Position numbers and translations under genes: made by a program
From: an uncultured Spirochaetaceae bacterium
GTDB lineage: Bacteria; Spirochaetota; Spirochaetia; Sphaerochaetales; Sphaerochaetaceae
Direction: 5' to 3'
DNA: 64,000 bases
Assembly (NCBI GenBank): GCA_944389295.1
Contig: CALXLV010000032.1
Coordinates: 30,776-94,775, forward strand
Shown here: positions 25,661 through 33,958 of the stretch, piece after piece
Layout of the letters: every line of letters begins with the position of its first letter
Numbering within the stretch: the stretch's first letter is position 1
The notes under the pieces: generated by a model
Databases searched by the model: none
What the model was told of the DNA's origin: nothing
Seen by the model: only the letters and a program-made list of their open reading frames with translations

Positions 25661-26617
25661 TCAGAACGGCTCCCCGGAAGCAAGAGGAGCGGCGCTTCTC
25701 CTGCTCGAGAATACAAGTGCGATAAGCGTGGCCAGATAGGGGAACATCCCGAGATATCCCGTAGGTATGCTCTGGAATACGGGGAATACCTTTCCCATAT
25801 TCGCGATCGTCATGCACAGCCCGAAGAAGAATGTCGAGCCGAGTATTCCCAGCGGCTTCCACTGCCCGAAAATAAGCGCAGCGATGGCCAAAAAGCCGAG
25901 GCCGTTTATGCCGCTTCCGGCGTTGTATTCACCCGCGTATGTCACGAGGATGCACGCTCCGCCGAGACCTGAGAGGAGGCCGGATGCCATGACGCCGATG
26001 TATCTCATTCTGTGGACATTCACCCCCGCAGATGCGACAGCGGATGGATGCTCTCCGCACGCCCTGAGGCGCAGTCCGAAAGAAGTCTTGTAAAGAAGGA
26101 ACCACGATGCAAGCCATATGAAAAGGCACACCCACGTCGTCCAGTATGTGCTGGTGAAGAAGAGCGGACCTATGACCGGGATATTGGAAAGAAGGGGAAC
26201 ATCATTCCTGATGATTCCGCGCACGATCGTTATATTTCCGCTTCCCGTTATCGTCTGCGCAAGAAAGAGCGTGACTGCCGTGGAGAGCATGTTTATCGCG
26301 GTTCCGGATATCACCTGATTGGCTTTCAGGTTTATCGCGGCGAAGGCATGAAGAAGCGAGAGAAGCGTGGATGCGGCCATCGCCACCGCAATCCCGATCA
26401 CAATGGCGAGGACGAAGCTGAATCCCGGTATGGCCTGCAGCTTCACAATCGCGGCGGCCGCCGAGAATACGCCGAAGAGCATCAGGCCCTCGATGCAGAG
26501 ATTCGTCACGCCGGAGCGTTCGGAGTAAAGCCCGCCGAGTGCACCCATTAAAATCGGAATGGTATATGCTATCGCAGACGGTATTATGGTTGTGAGAACG
26601 TTCCAGAAACCCATCAC
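25661..26617 (-). CDS. Nucleoside ABC transporter permease 2
   Basis: 318 residues, about eight to ten membrane helices of the BPD_transp_2 (branched-chain/ribose/nucleoside) fold, with the conserved coupling region GLRLRACGEHPSAVASAGVNVHRMRY. It pairs with the next permease to form the channel. Its start overlaps the stop of permease 1 by four bases (26614-26617). Confidence 0.9.
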   Translation of the reverse strand: MMGFWNVLTTIIPSAIAYTIPILMGALGGLYSERSGVTNLCIEGLMLFGVFSAAAAIVKLQAIPGFSFVLAIVIGIAVAMAASTLLSLLHAFAAINLKANQVISGTAINMLSTAVTLFLAQTITGSGNITIVRGIIRNDVPLLSNIPVIGPLFFTSTYWTTWVCLFIWLASWFLLYKTSFGLRLRACGEHPSAVASAGVNVHRMRYIGVMASGLLSGLGGACILVTYAGEYNAGSGINGLGFLAIAALIFGQWKPLGILGSTFFFGLCMTIANMGKVFPVFQSIPTGYLGMFPYLATLIALVFSSRRSAAPLASGEPF

Positions 26618-27834
26618 CTCTCCTCCTTTTCCGCTCTGAGAAGGGCCTTTCCCTCTTTGGCGTAGACTTTGAACTTCTCCTTGGTAAGCGACTCTATCGG
26701 AGAAGTGTCTCCCTGCTTTCGCATAGCCGCCTTTGCCGCATCCTCCTTCTTCTCAAAGCGGGATCGGAAGATTCCGTTCCAGAACGAGGCGAGAATAACG
26801 TTTGTGGCGGTGAAGTAGATTATCGTGGCGATTATCGTGTCCGCGATCTCTGTGGGAATGCCCGTAGCTGCCAGCGAACCCCTTCCCATCTTGAGTATTC
26901 CGAAGAAGATTGCGGAGAAGAATATTCCCGCAGGAGAACAGTTGCCGAGAAGAGCCACAGCGATGCCGTCAAAGCCCTCGTTAGGCATCTTGCCCATCTC
27001 CATTATATTGGAATATCCGCAGTAGTAGGTAAGACCAGCAAGGCTGGCAAGGGCGCCCGCTATGGCCATCGAGACCATTATCGAACGGTTGACCTTTATG
27101 CCCGCGTACTCTGCGCAGAACCTGTTGGCTCCGACAGCCTTGAGGTTGAAGCCCAGTGTCGTCCTCTCAAGGATGAACCATACGGCAAAGCACATTATTA
27201 TTGCCAAGAAGAAACCGTAGTTGAGCGTCGAGAAGCCTGTGAGCCCCGTAATCCAGTCGGCGCGGAGGGTATGTATAGTCTCTATCGGTCTGGACTTCAC
27301 TGAAATCGTTGGATCGATAATGAAGCGCGGAATGAAGTCATAGACGAGCCAGTAGGCAGTCCAGTTGAGCATGATCGTCGAGACAACCTCATGGACGTTG
27401 AACTTCGCTTTCAGAAAGCCCGCGATGAATCCCCATACAGCCCCAGCCGCCATGGAGGCGACAATGATTATCGGAAGATATATCGCCCTCGGCATATCAA
27501 GAGGAAGGTAGTATGCGAGTATCGACCCGGTTATTCCTCCAATGAGCATCTGTCCGGATGCCCCGATGTTGAAGAGTCCTGTCTTGAACGCGAACGCCAC
27601 CGAAAGGCCTATGAGAATCAGCTGAGTGGACATTCCCAGCGTATTTCCTATGCGCCTTGTGTTGGAAAGCGCTCCGAAGAGTATCCTCTCAAAGCCGGCG
27701 AAGGGGTTCTTGCCTATGCAGAGGATGAAAACGCATCCTGCGGCTATTCCGAGGAGCACCGCCGAAAGCGAGACGATAAGCGGCGATGCCTTCCTTGCCT
27801 CGAGGGGCTTATGTATCTCTCTTCTTCTCATCAC
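26614..27834 (-). CDS. Nucleoside ABC transporter permease 1
   Basis: 406 residues with about ten helices. The coupling region is GFNLKAVGANRFCAEYAGIKVNRSI. A charged C-terminal tail of some 55 residues (FEKKEDAAKAAMRKQGDTSP) extends past the last helix. It belongs to the same fold as permease 2 and resembles the longer permease of BMP-linked systems. Start and stop overlap both neighbours by four bases. Confidence 0.9.
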   Translation of the reverse strand: MMRRREIHKPLEARKASPLIVSLSAVLLGIAAGCVFILCIGKNPFAGFERILFGALSNTRRIGNTLGMSTQLILIGLSVAFAFKTGLFNIGASGQMLIGGITGSILAYYLPLDMPRAIYLPIIIVASMAAGAVWGFIAGFLKAKFNVHEVVSTIMLNWTAYWLVYDFIPRFIIDPTISVKSRPIETIHTLRADWITGLTGFSTLNYGFFLAIIMCFAVWFILERTTLGFNLKAVGANRFCAEYAGIKVNRSIMVSMAIAGALASLAGLTYYCGYSNIMEMGKMPNEGFDGIAVALLGNCSPAGIFFSAIFFGILKMGRGSLAATGIPTEIADTIIATIIYFTATNVILASFWNGIFRSRFEKKEDAAKAAMRKQGDTSPIESLTKEKFKVYAKEGKALLRAEKEER

Positions 27835-29345
27835 TTCTCCCCCTTCCTTATTCCCGCCATCATGAGGCCGACGGCGTGCTCATCGGTCGAGGATGTGTCA
27901 ACAATGTCTATCAGCTCGCCGCCGGATATCACAGCTATCTTATCGGAGAGGTTGAAGATCTCATCGAGCTCGAACGATACCAAAAGGACGGCCTTTCCCC
28001 TGTCGCGCTCTTCGACAAGCTGCTTGTGGATGAACTCTATGGCGCCGACATCAAGACCGCGCGTCGGCTGTACCGCAATCAGGAGATCGGGGTCCGCTGT
28101 GATCTCGCGTCCTATTATCGCCTTCTGCTGGTTACCGCCTGAGAGCTTTCCCGCAAGCGAGTCTATGCCCTCTCCGGAGCGGACATCAAACTTGTCTGTG
28201 ATCTCCTCAGCATATGCGGCTATCTCCCCGTAATCGAGAAGCCCGTGCTTTGAGAACGGCTCCTTCGTGAAAAGTTTTATCACCATGTTTGATGAAATCG
28301 GCTCAGAGAGTATAAGTCCTCTCTTCTGCCTGTCCTCAGGGATATGCCCCATCCCCATCTCGTTGCGTCCGGCGATGGAGAGCTTCGTTATGTCGCGCCC
28401 TTTGAACTTTATCGTCCCCGATTCTGCCTTTCTCAGGCCTGTGACAGCCTCGACAAGCTCCGTCTGGCCGTTGCCGTCAACTCCCGCAAGCCCTATTATC
28501 TCACCGGAGCGCACGGTAAGGGAGAAATGCTTCACTCCCAGGACTCTCCTGCTGTTCATCACAGAGAGGTCCTCCACCTCAAGAACGGGACTGCCCGGCT
28601 TTGACGGAGCCTTCTTAACCTTGAATGATACGGGGCGGCCCACCATCGCCGCGGCCATCTCCTCAACGCTCGTGGATGCGGCATCCACAACTCCCACGAG
28701 GCGTCCGCGCCTTATTATCGTGCAGCGCTGCGCGACAGCCTTTATCTCCTCGAGCTTGTGGGTAATCAGGATGATGGACTTTCCTTCAGCCGCCAGATTT
28801 CTCATGATCTGCATCAGCTCGTCTATCTCCTGCGGAGTGAGAACTGCCGTCGGCTCGTCGAATATAAGGATATCGGCATCGCGGTAGAGCATCTTGAGAA
28901 TCTCTACCCTCTGCTGCATTCCTACGGTTATATCCTCTATCACCATATCTGGTTCGATTGATAGTCCGTAGCGTTCAGATATCTCCTTTATCTTTCTGAA
29001 GGCCTTCTTTATGTCGTAGATGAAGCCCCCTTCCTTTCCCATTATTATGTTTTCGGCGACGGTGAAGTTGTGCACGAGCTGGAAGTGCTGGTGAACCATT
29101 CCTATGCCGAGATCGAAGGCATCGTTGGGATTCTTTATGCTGACTTCCCTTCCCCTTACCTTTATTACTCCCCTGTCAGGGCGGTAAAGGCCGAAGAGGA
29201 TGCTCATCAGCGTCGATTTGCCCGCGCCGTTCTCTCCGAGGATTGCGTGGATCTCTCCTTCCTCGACCTGCAAAGTGATATCGTCGTTAGCCACGATACC
29301 GGGAAACTCCTTGCGGATTCCAAGCATTTCAATAACGTAACTCAA
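27831..29345 (-). CDS. Nucleoside ABC transporter ATP-binding protein (two ATPase domains)
   Basis: 504 residues with two ABC domains, as in RbsA- and YufO-type proteins. Domain 1: GENGAGKST, DITVGMQQRVEI in place of a canonical LSGG, Walker B ILIFDEPTAVLTP. Domain 2: AGVDGNGQTEL (degenerate Walker A, as normal for this family), LSGGNQQKAIIGRE and LLIAVQPTRGLD. It energises uptake through the two permeases. Confidence 0.93.
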   Translation of the reverse strand: MSYVIEMLGIRKEFPGIVANDDITLQVEEGEIHAILGENGAGKSTLMSILFGLYRPDRGVIKVRGREVSIKNPNDAFDLGIGMVHQHFQLVHNFTVAENIIMGKEGGFIYDIKKAFRKIKEISERYGLSIEPDMVIEDITVGMQQRVEILKMLYRDADILIFDEPTAVLTPQEIDELMQIMRNLAAEGKSIILITHKLEEIKAVAQRCTIIRRGRLVGVVDAASTSVEEMAAAMVGRPVSFKVKKAPSKPGSPVLEVEDLSVMNSRRVLGVKHFSLTVRSGEIIGLAGVDGNGQTELVEAVTGLRKAESGTIKFKGRDITKLSIAGRNEMGMGHIPEDRQKRGLILSEPISSNMVIKLFTKEPFSKHGLLDYGEIAAYAEEITDKFDVRSGEGIDSLAGKLSGGNQQKAIIGREITADPDLLIAVQPTRGLDVGAIEFIHKQLVEERDRGKAVLLVSFELDEIFNLSDKIAVISGGELIDIVDTSSTDEHAVGLMMAGIRKGEK

Positions 29346-29388
29346 TGGATTCTCCCATCAGAGGGCGCAGAGAGCGCATTTCAAATAA

Positions 29389-29409
29389 GGCCACCCGTAA
29401 CAGGTGGCC
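29389..29409 (-). other. Intercistronic hairpin after the binding-protein gene
   Basis: GGCCACC and GGTGGCC form a seven-base stem in the 84-base gap between the BMP lipoprotein and the ATPase genes. On the minus strand TTATTTG follows, so it may be a partial terminator or an mRNA-stabilising stem that lets the binding protein be made in excess. Confidence 0.5.
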
Positions 29410-29429
29410 ATGCTGTTTCCTGGACTGTC

Positions 29430-30485
29430 TCAGGGAATCAGGCCGTCAGCCGTATCCTGCACGGTGATGGCTCCGTCCTTGATGAACTGGGCGACCTCTG
29501 CCACCGCAGCCTCGATCTCGGGAGTGAGGTTGGGGTTCTCAGCTGGAATTCCGGCCCTGTCGTCAGCGACTCCGAGCACGAGGTGCTGTCCGCCCTGGTA
29601 TGTGCCGTTGGCCGCAGCCATCGCCTGATCATAAGCGACACCTGTGACATCCTTCATAGCGGATGTGAGTATGCATGACTCGCCGTTTCCCATGTCTCCG
29701 ACGGTGTACTGGTCGACATCGACGCCGACTGCCCAGACATCCTCTCCTGCAAGACGGCGATTCTTCGCTTCGTTGATAACGCCGACGCCCGTACCGCCCG
29801 CGGCTGCGAAGATGGCATCAACGCCCTTGTCGAACATAGCCATAGCAAGCTGCTGTCCTCCTGCGAGATCAGCGAACGATCCCTGATAGACGAAGTTGGA
29901 GGGGTCCATCGAGACAGATGTGCCGAAGTTGTCATTGGCGTACTTCACGCCCTGCTGGAAGCCCCAGTTGAACTTCTGCACGGCGGGAATCTCAAGGCCG
30001 CCGACAAAGCCCACATCCCCTTCCTGGAGCTTGAGAGCCGTAGCGAGACCGGCCATGAATCCGGATTCCTGCTCCTTGAATGTGATCGCGACTGTGTTCG
30101 GTCCGATTCCCGAAGCGAGAGCGTCATCGATGATGATGAGCTTGAGATCAGGATACATCTCCTGTGCCTGAGAAACTGCCTCAGCGAAGAGGTAACCCGG
30201 GCATGCGATGAATCTGTAGCCATTGTCGTAGAGATCAGAGATGGCCGTGAGATAATCGGTTGTGGTAGTTCCGGAAGGTCTGAGATATGTGCACTGGAGA
30301 CCGAGCTCGTCAGCGGCCTTCTTCACTCCCTCATATGTTCCCTGATTGAACGAACGGTCATCGATCGTGCCTGAGTCGGTAACCATTCCGAACATCAGCT
30401 CTCCCCCGGCAGCCTCGCCTGAGCCGCTTGCACAGGCTGCGAAGCAGATACATGCCATAAGAAGCACAGAAATGATCTTCTTCAT
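29430..30485 (-). CDS. BMP/PnrA-family nucleoside-binding lipoprotein
   Basis: 351 residues. The signal peptide ends in a lipobox at Cys18 (CFAAC). Family motifs: MVTDSGTIDDRSFNQGTYEG, FIACPGYLFAEAV, AITFKEQESGFMAGLATAL, GFVGGLEIPAVQKFNWGFQQG and WAVGVDVDQYTVG. It captures purine nucleosides in the periplasm, by analogy with Treponema PnrA and Bacillus BmpA. It is the first gene of the transporter/PNP operon, with AAGGAG before its ATG and a strong promoter upstream. Confidence 0.93.
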   Translation of the reverse strand: MKKIISVLLMACICFAACASGSGEAAGGELMFGMVTDSGTIDDRSFNQGTYEGVKKAADELGLQCTYLRPSGTTTTDYLTAISDLYDNGYRFIACPGYLFAEAVSQAQEMYPDLKLIIIDDALASGIGPNTVAITFKEQESGFMAGLATALKLQEGDVGFVGGLEIPAVQKFNWGFQQGVKYANDNFGTSVSMDPSNFVYQGSFADLAGGQQLAMAMFDKGVDAIFAAAGGTGVGVINEAKNRRLAGEDVWAVGVDVDQYTVGDMGNGESCILTSAMKDVTGVAYDQAMAAANGTYQGGQHLVLGVADDRAGIPAENPNLTPEIEAAVAEVAQFIKDGAITVQDTADGLIP

Positions 30486-30502
30486 CGTACTCTCCTTTTA
30501 GG

Positions 30503-30517
30503 ATGTGGTGACCACAT
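30503..30517. promoter_or_regulatory. Palindromic operator overlapping the BMP operon start
   Basis: ATGTGGTGACCACAT is a perfect 15-base dyad around a central G. It abuts the -10 box and covers the transcription start, an ideal repressor site. The TGGT/ACCA core is typical of GntR-family operators; the regulator is not in view. Confidence 0.55.
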
Positions 30518-30544
30518 TCTAATCTGTAGATATACAGCTGTCAA
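30516..30544 (-). promoter_or_regulatory. Sigma-70 promoter of the nucleoside transporter operon
   Basis: TTGACA (30539-30544), exactly 17 bases, TAGAAT (30516-30521) on the minus strand, about 30 bases before the BMP start codon. The spacer contains a further small dyad, CTGTA/TACAG. The remaining gap to 30772 shows no other gene. Confidence 0.75.
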
Positions 30545-30772
30545 ACCTGACGGCATGCCCGCATTACAGCATCAAATACCGCAACTGCAGCATCCGCAAT
30601 GAGTTACGAAGGAACAGAGAATGATGCAGAAAGGCAAAATACAACAACTTGCAACAGAGCGGCGCAAAACCCGCTCCACAATGCTTTCAGAAAGATGAAG
30701 ATTATCGTTGTTTCCCCGGAAAAGCAGTGCGATACTTCTCGTGATGCACGAGCACATGCAGAAGGAGCGCAT

Positions 30773-32737
30773 ATGGAATACTTTGTCTCATCATCTGCCT
30801 GTAGCGGAGGAAACGGAACTCCGGAAAGGCCTTTCAGAACGATTTCAGCCGCCGCGGAAACGGCGATGCCAGGCGATATCATCACGGTGATGCCGGGAAC
30901 ATACAGGGAGGAGGTCGTACCGCCCAGGGGCGGCACGGAGGAAAAGAGGATAACCTACAGATCCGCTGTTCCGGGAGAAGCGGTAATAACGGGTGCTGAG
31001 ATCATGAAGGGATGGGAGAAGGTCAGCGGCACGATATACCGCCTGAGCGTGGACAACGCCGTATTCGGCGGCTACAACCCCTACACAGAGGTCATCTTCG
31101 GAGACTGGTACAACAGTCCTCTGCCCTATCACGCAGGCGAGGTCTATCTCAACGGAAGATCAATGTTCGAGGTATTCTCTCTCAAAGAACTTGAGGACGG
31201 AACGCGCCGGGACAGGGCATGGGACAGCTCTTTCGCGATGCACAGATGGTACACCGAACAGGACGGAACCTCTACAGTGATCTACGCCGATTTCCAGGGC
31301 GCCGATCCTGAAAAGGAGTGCGTCGAGATAAATGTGAGGAGAAGATGCTTCTTCCCCGCCGTGACAGGAATCGGGTACATCACGCTTTCAGGCTTCACCA
31401 TCTGCAAGGCTGCGACAACCTGGGCCCCTCCCACGGCCTTCCAAGACGGAATGATCGGCACGCACTGGAGCCGCGGCTGGATAATCGAGAACTGCGATAT
31501 CTCGGACTCGAAGTGCTCCGGAATCTCACTCGGCAAATACTACAGAGCAGACAACGAGAACGTCTGGGCGCGCTTCGGAATAAAGGACGGAACGCAGACG
31601 CAGAGGGAAGAAGTCTGCCAGGCGATCGCGGACGGCTGGACAAAAGAGAGCGTCGGTTCGCACATAATACGGAGATGCCATATTCATGACTGCGAGCAGA
31701 CAGGAATCGTCGGCCATATGGGAGGAGCATTCTCCGTAATTGAGGACAACGAGATTGACCACATCAACAACAAGGGCCAGCTGGAGGGAGCTGAGATAGG
31801 AGGAATAAAGCTCCATGCCGCCCTCGACACGATAATACGCCGCAACAGAATCCACCACTGCACAAGGGGAATCTGGCTCGACTGGGAAGCGCAGGGAACA
31901 AGAGTCTCATCAAACGTCCTCTACGCCAATGCCACGCCGGAGGATGTGCTGACTCCGGACAGGGGACTTCAGGGAGAGGATCTCTTCATCGAAGTGAGCC
32001 ACGGTCCGACGACTGTCGACAACAATCTCTTCCTCTCTCCCTTCCCGCTCCGCCTCGCGGCACAGGGAACGGCGTTCATACACAACGTATTCTGCGGCCC
32101 GTTCACCAGCGTCGGAAGCGGCACGAACAACGGAAAGACGAAGTATCAGAGATACACTCCGTACCACATGCCCCACAGCACGGCGCTCTACGGCTTCATG
32201 ACGATAATGCATGGCGACAACCGTTTCTTCGGAAATATCTTCACAGGTACTGAGAAATATAAGAAAGAAATCACGGAGAACGGCCTTGCTGCAGGAACAT
32301 ATCCATTCAATGACTACCCGGATGAGAAGTCGTACTACGGCAGGCTTGAGAAGGCGCTGAGAGAGGATATCAGAATAGACAGGGAGAGATTTTACGATCC
32401 TCTTCCGGTATGGGCGGAGCACAATGTCTACCTTTCCGGCGCAAAGCCGATGGAGAGGGAAAAGGATGCGGAAGTCATAGACGGCCACTTCACATACGAG
32501 GAGAAAGACGGAAAGATCTTCATAGACACCGATATCCTCAGGAAAGCGAAGGGATGGAAGGGCAGATGCTGGAACACGGAGGATCTCGGCAAGGCGTTCG
32601 AGCCCGAAGAGGCATTCGAGTCGCCGGACGGCTTACCGATAGTATTCGACGAGGACATCAACGGCGTGAAGAGATGCTGCGGAAACATTCTTCCCGGCCC
32701 GTTCAGCACTCCGGAATCCCTCGCCCGTCCGCTCTGA
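30773..32737 (+). CDS. Right-handed parallel beta-helix protein, putative polysaccharide lyase/hydrolase
   Basis: 654 residues from the ATG at 30773, which has AAGGAG upstream; the longer frame to 30599 lacks support. The N-terminal FVSSSACSGGNGTPERPFRTISAAAE, MPGDIITVMPGTYREEV pattern is that of DUF1565/PL9-like beta-helix proteins. Repeated short beta strands (IIENCDISDSKCSGISLG, IIRRCHIHDCEQTGIVG, IIRRNRIHHCTRGIWLDWEAQG) make up the helix. No signal peptide, so it may act on oligomers in the cytosol. It faces a GH105 gene, which supports a role in pectin or rhamnogalacturonan oligomer breakdown. The catalytic class is unproven. Confidence 0.82.
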   Translation: MEYFVSSSACSGGNGTPERPFRTISAAAETAMPGDIITVMPGTYREEVVPPRGGTEEKRITYRSAVPGEAVITGAEIMKGWEKVSGTIYRLSVDNAVFGGYNPYTEVIFGDWYNSPLPYHAGEVYLNGRSMFEVFSLKELEDGTRRDRAWDSSFAMHRWYTEQDGTSTVIYADFQGADPEKECVEINVRRRCFFPAVTGIGYITLSGFTICKAATTWAPPTAFQDGMIGTHWSRGWIIENCDISDSKCSGISLGKYYRADNENVWARFGIKDGTQTQREEVCQAIADGWTKESVGSHIIRRCHIHDCEQTGIVGHMGGAFSVIEDNEIDHINNKGQLEGAEIGGIKLHAALDTIIRRNRIHHCTRGIWLDWEAQGTRVSSNVLYANATPEDVLTPDRGLQGEDLFIEVSHGPTTVDNNLFLSPFPLRLAAQGTAFIHNVFCGPFTSVGSGTNNGKTKYQRYTPYHMPHSTALYGFMTIMHGDNRFFGNIFTGTEKYKKEITENGLAAGTYPFNDYPDEKSYYGRLEKALREDIRIDRERFYDPLPVWAEHNVYLSGAKPMEREKDAEVIDGHFTYEEKDGKIFIDTDILRKAKGWKGRCWNTEDLGKAFEPEEAFESPDGLPIVFDEDINGVKRCCGNILPGPFSTPESLARPL

Positions 32738-32758
32738 CGGATAAGGACGCTGATAAGG

Positions 32759-32780
32759 AAAAGGCGGGCATGAGCCCGCC
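32759..32780 (-). terminator. Terminator of the GH105/Lpl operon
   Basis: GGCGGGC and GCCCGCC pair around ATGA; on the minus strand four T follow. A second small stem (GAGCC/GGCTC) lies just upstream on that strand. Confidence 0.72.
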
Positions 32781-32815
32781 GAGCCCTTCGGCTCCGAGGT
32801 AAACTGCATCGGAAA

Positions 32816-33913
32816 TCACTTCGTCTGAAGCTCTTCCTCTATACAGGCAAGGATAAATGGTCCCACACCTTTGAAGTCATCGATTCTGATGGGTTCTGTG
32901 ATGTAGTACCTGAACGAGCCGTCCCTGTAAGGATTGCCTCCGAGACCGGCCACGCTGCATATGCCTCCGAGATGGAGGTTTCCCTTCTCATCCTCTTTGA
33001 GATATCTCTCCCTGATGCCGGAGAGAGCCCGGAGAGCGCTCTCACGGAAATTCCCGCCGAGATATCCAAGTCTCACACCTTTGAGGAAAGAGTACGCGAA
33101 CATAGCCGTACCAGAGGTCTCGAGATAGTTTCCGCTCCTCTTCCCCTCATCCGTGACCTGCCACCACATTCCGCTTTCGTCCTGAACGCGGAGAAGCGCT
33201 GCCGAGAGATCACGGATTATCGAGATGATGTCGTTCCTGTTCTTATGGTTCTCACCGGCTATATCGAGGAAGTCGCAGCATGCCATGAGATACCACCCCA
33301 TCGCACGCGACCAGAAATGCGGAGAGAGCCCTGTCTCAGGATCGGACCATCTCATTCCCCTCGACTCGTCATACGCATGGTACAGCAGGCCCGTCTCACT
33401 GTCCCTGAGGAGAGAGAAAGTCGTCATGAGCTGCTCCGCGATATCGTCGATTCCGGTCATGTCATCGTGACGCTTCGCGTACTCTGCCGAGAAAGGTCCT
33501 TCCATGTACAGCCCGTCGAGCCATATCTGCCAGGGATAGATCATCTTGTGCCAGTAGACGCCGCACTTGCATCTGGGATGCCTTGAGAGCTGGGAATGCA
33601 GCCTGCCGGCGGCGAGGGCGAACCTCTCCTCCCCGCTCCTGTCAGAAAGCGTGAAAAGCGTCTTTCCCGCGTTGATCTGGTCGAGGTTGTATTCATCCTC
33701 GCGGTAGGTCTCTATCGAACCGTCCTCATGCACCATCGGGCTGTACATCGAGTAGACCCAGGGATACACGCTCTCATCGCCGTGCACATCGCCTGCGCGG
33801 AGAGCTGCATAAAGAACCAGTCCGTGCTCATAGTGCCAGAGCATCATCCCCGGCCTGTATCTTCTCTCGACACTCTTCACCATCTGCAGTGAGAGCGGTA
33901 TTCCTTCATTCAT
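32816..33913 (-). CDS. GH105 unsaturated glucuronyl/rhamnogalacturonyl hydrolase (YteR/RhiN type)
   Basis: 365 residues from the ATG at 33913, preceded by AGGAG. (alpha/alpha)6-barrel motifs of GH105: MLWHYEHGLVLYA, WLDGLYMEGPF with the expected catalytic Asp, HAYDESRGMRWSDPETGLS, PHFWSRAMGWYLMA and YLETSGTAMFAYSFLKG. It removes the 4,5-unsaturated uronic acid from oligosaccharides left by pectate or rhamnogalacturonan lyases. No signal peptide, so it acts in the cytosol. It is the last gene of the Lpl transporter operon. Confidence 0.92.
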   Translation of the reverse strand: MNEGIPLSLQMVKSVERRYRPGMMLWHYEHGLVLYAALRAGDVHGDESVYPWVYSMYSPMVHEDGSIETYREDEYNLDQINAGKTLFTLSDRSGEERFALAAGRLHSQLSRHPRCKCGVYWHKMIYPWQIWLDGLYMEGPFSAEYAKRHDDMTGIDDIAEQLMTTFSLLRDSETGLLYHAYDESRGMRWSDPETGLSPHFWSRAMGWYLMACCDFLDIAGENHKNRNDIISIIRDLSAALLRVQDESGMWWQVTDEGKRSGNYLETSGTAMFAYSFLKGVRLGYLGGNFRESALRALSGIRERYLKEDEKGNLHLGGICSVAGLGGNPYRDGSFRYYITEPIRIDDFKGVGPFILACIEEELQTK

Positions 33914-33927
33914 CAAAAGCTCCTGAA

Positions 33928-33947
33928 GGCTGCCCCGAAGGGCAGCC
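33928..33947 (-). other. Intercistronic hairpin after the binding-protein gene
   Basis: GGCTGCCC and GGGCAGCC form an eight-base stem with a stable tetraloop (TTCG when read on the minus strand). No T run follows. Its place directly after a solute-binding-protein gene fits mRNA stabilisation and uneven expression. Confidence 0.55.
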
Positions 33948-33958
33948 CAAATCATTCA

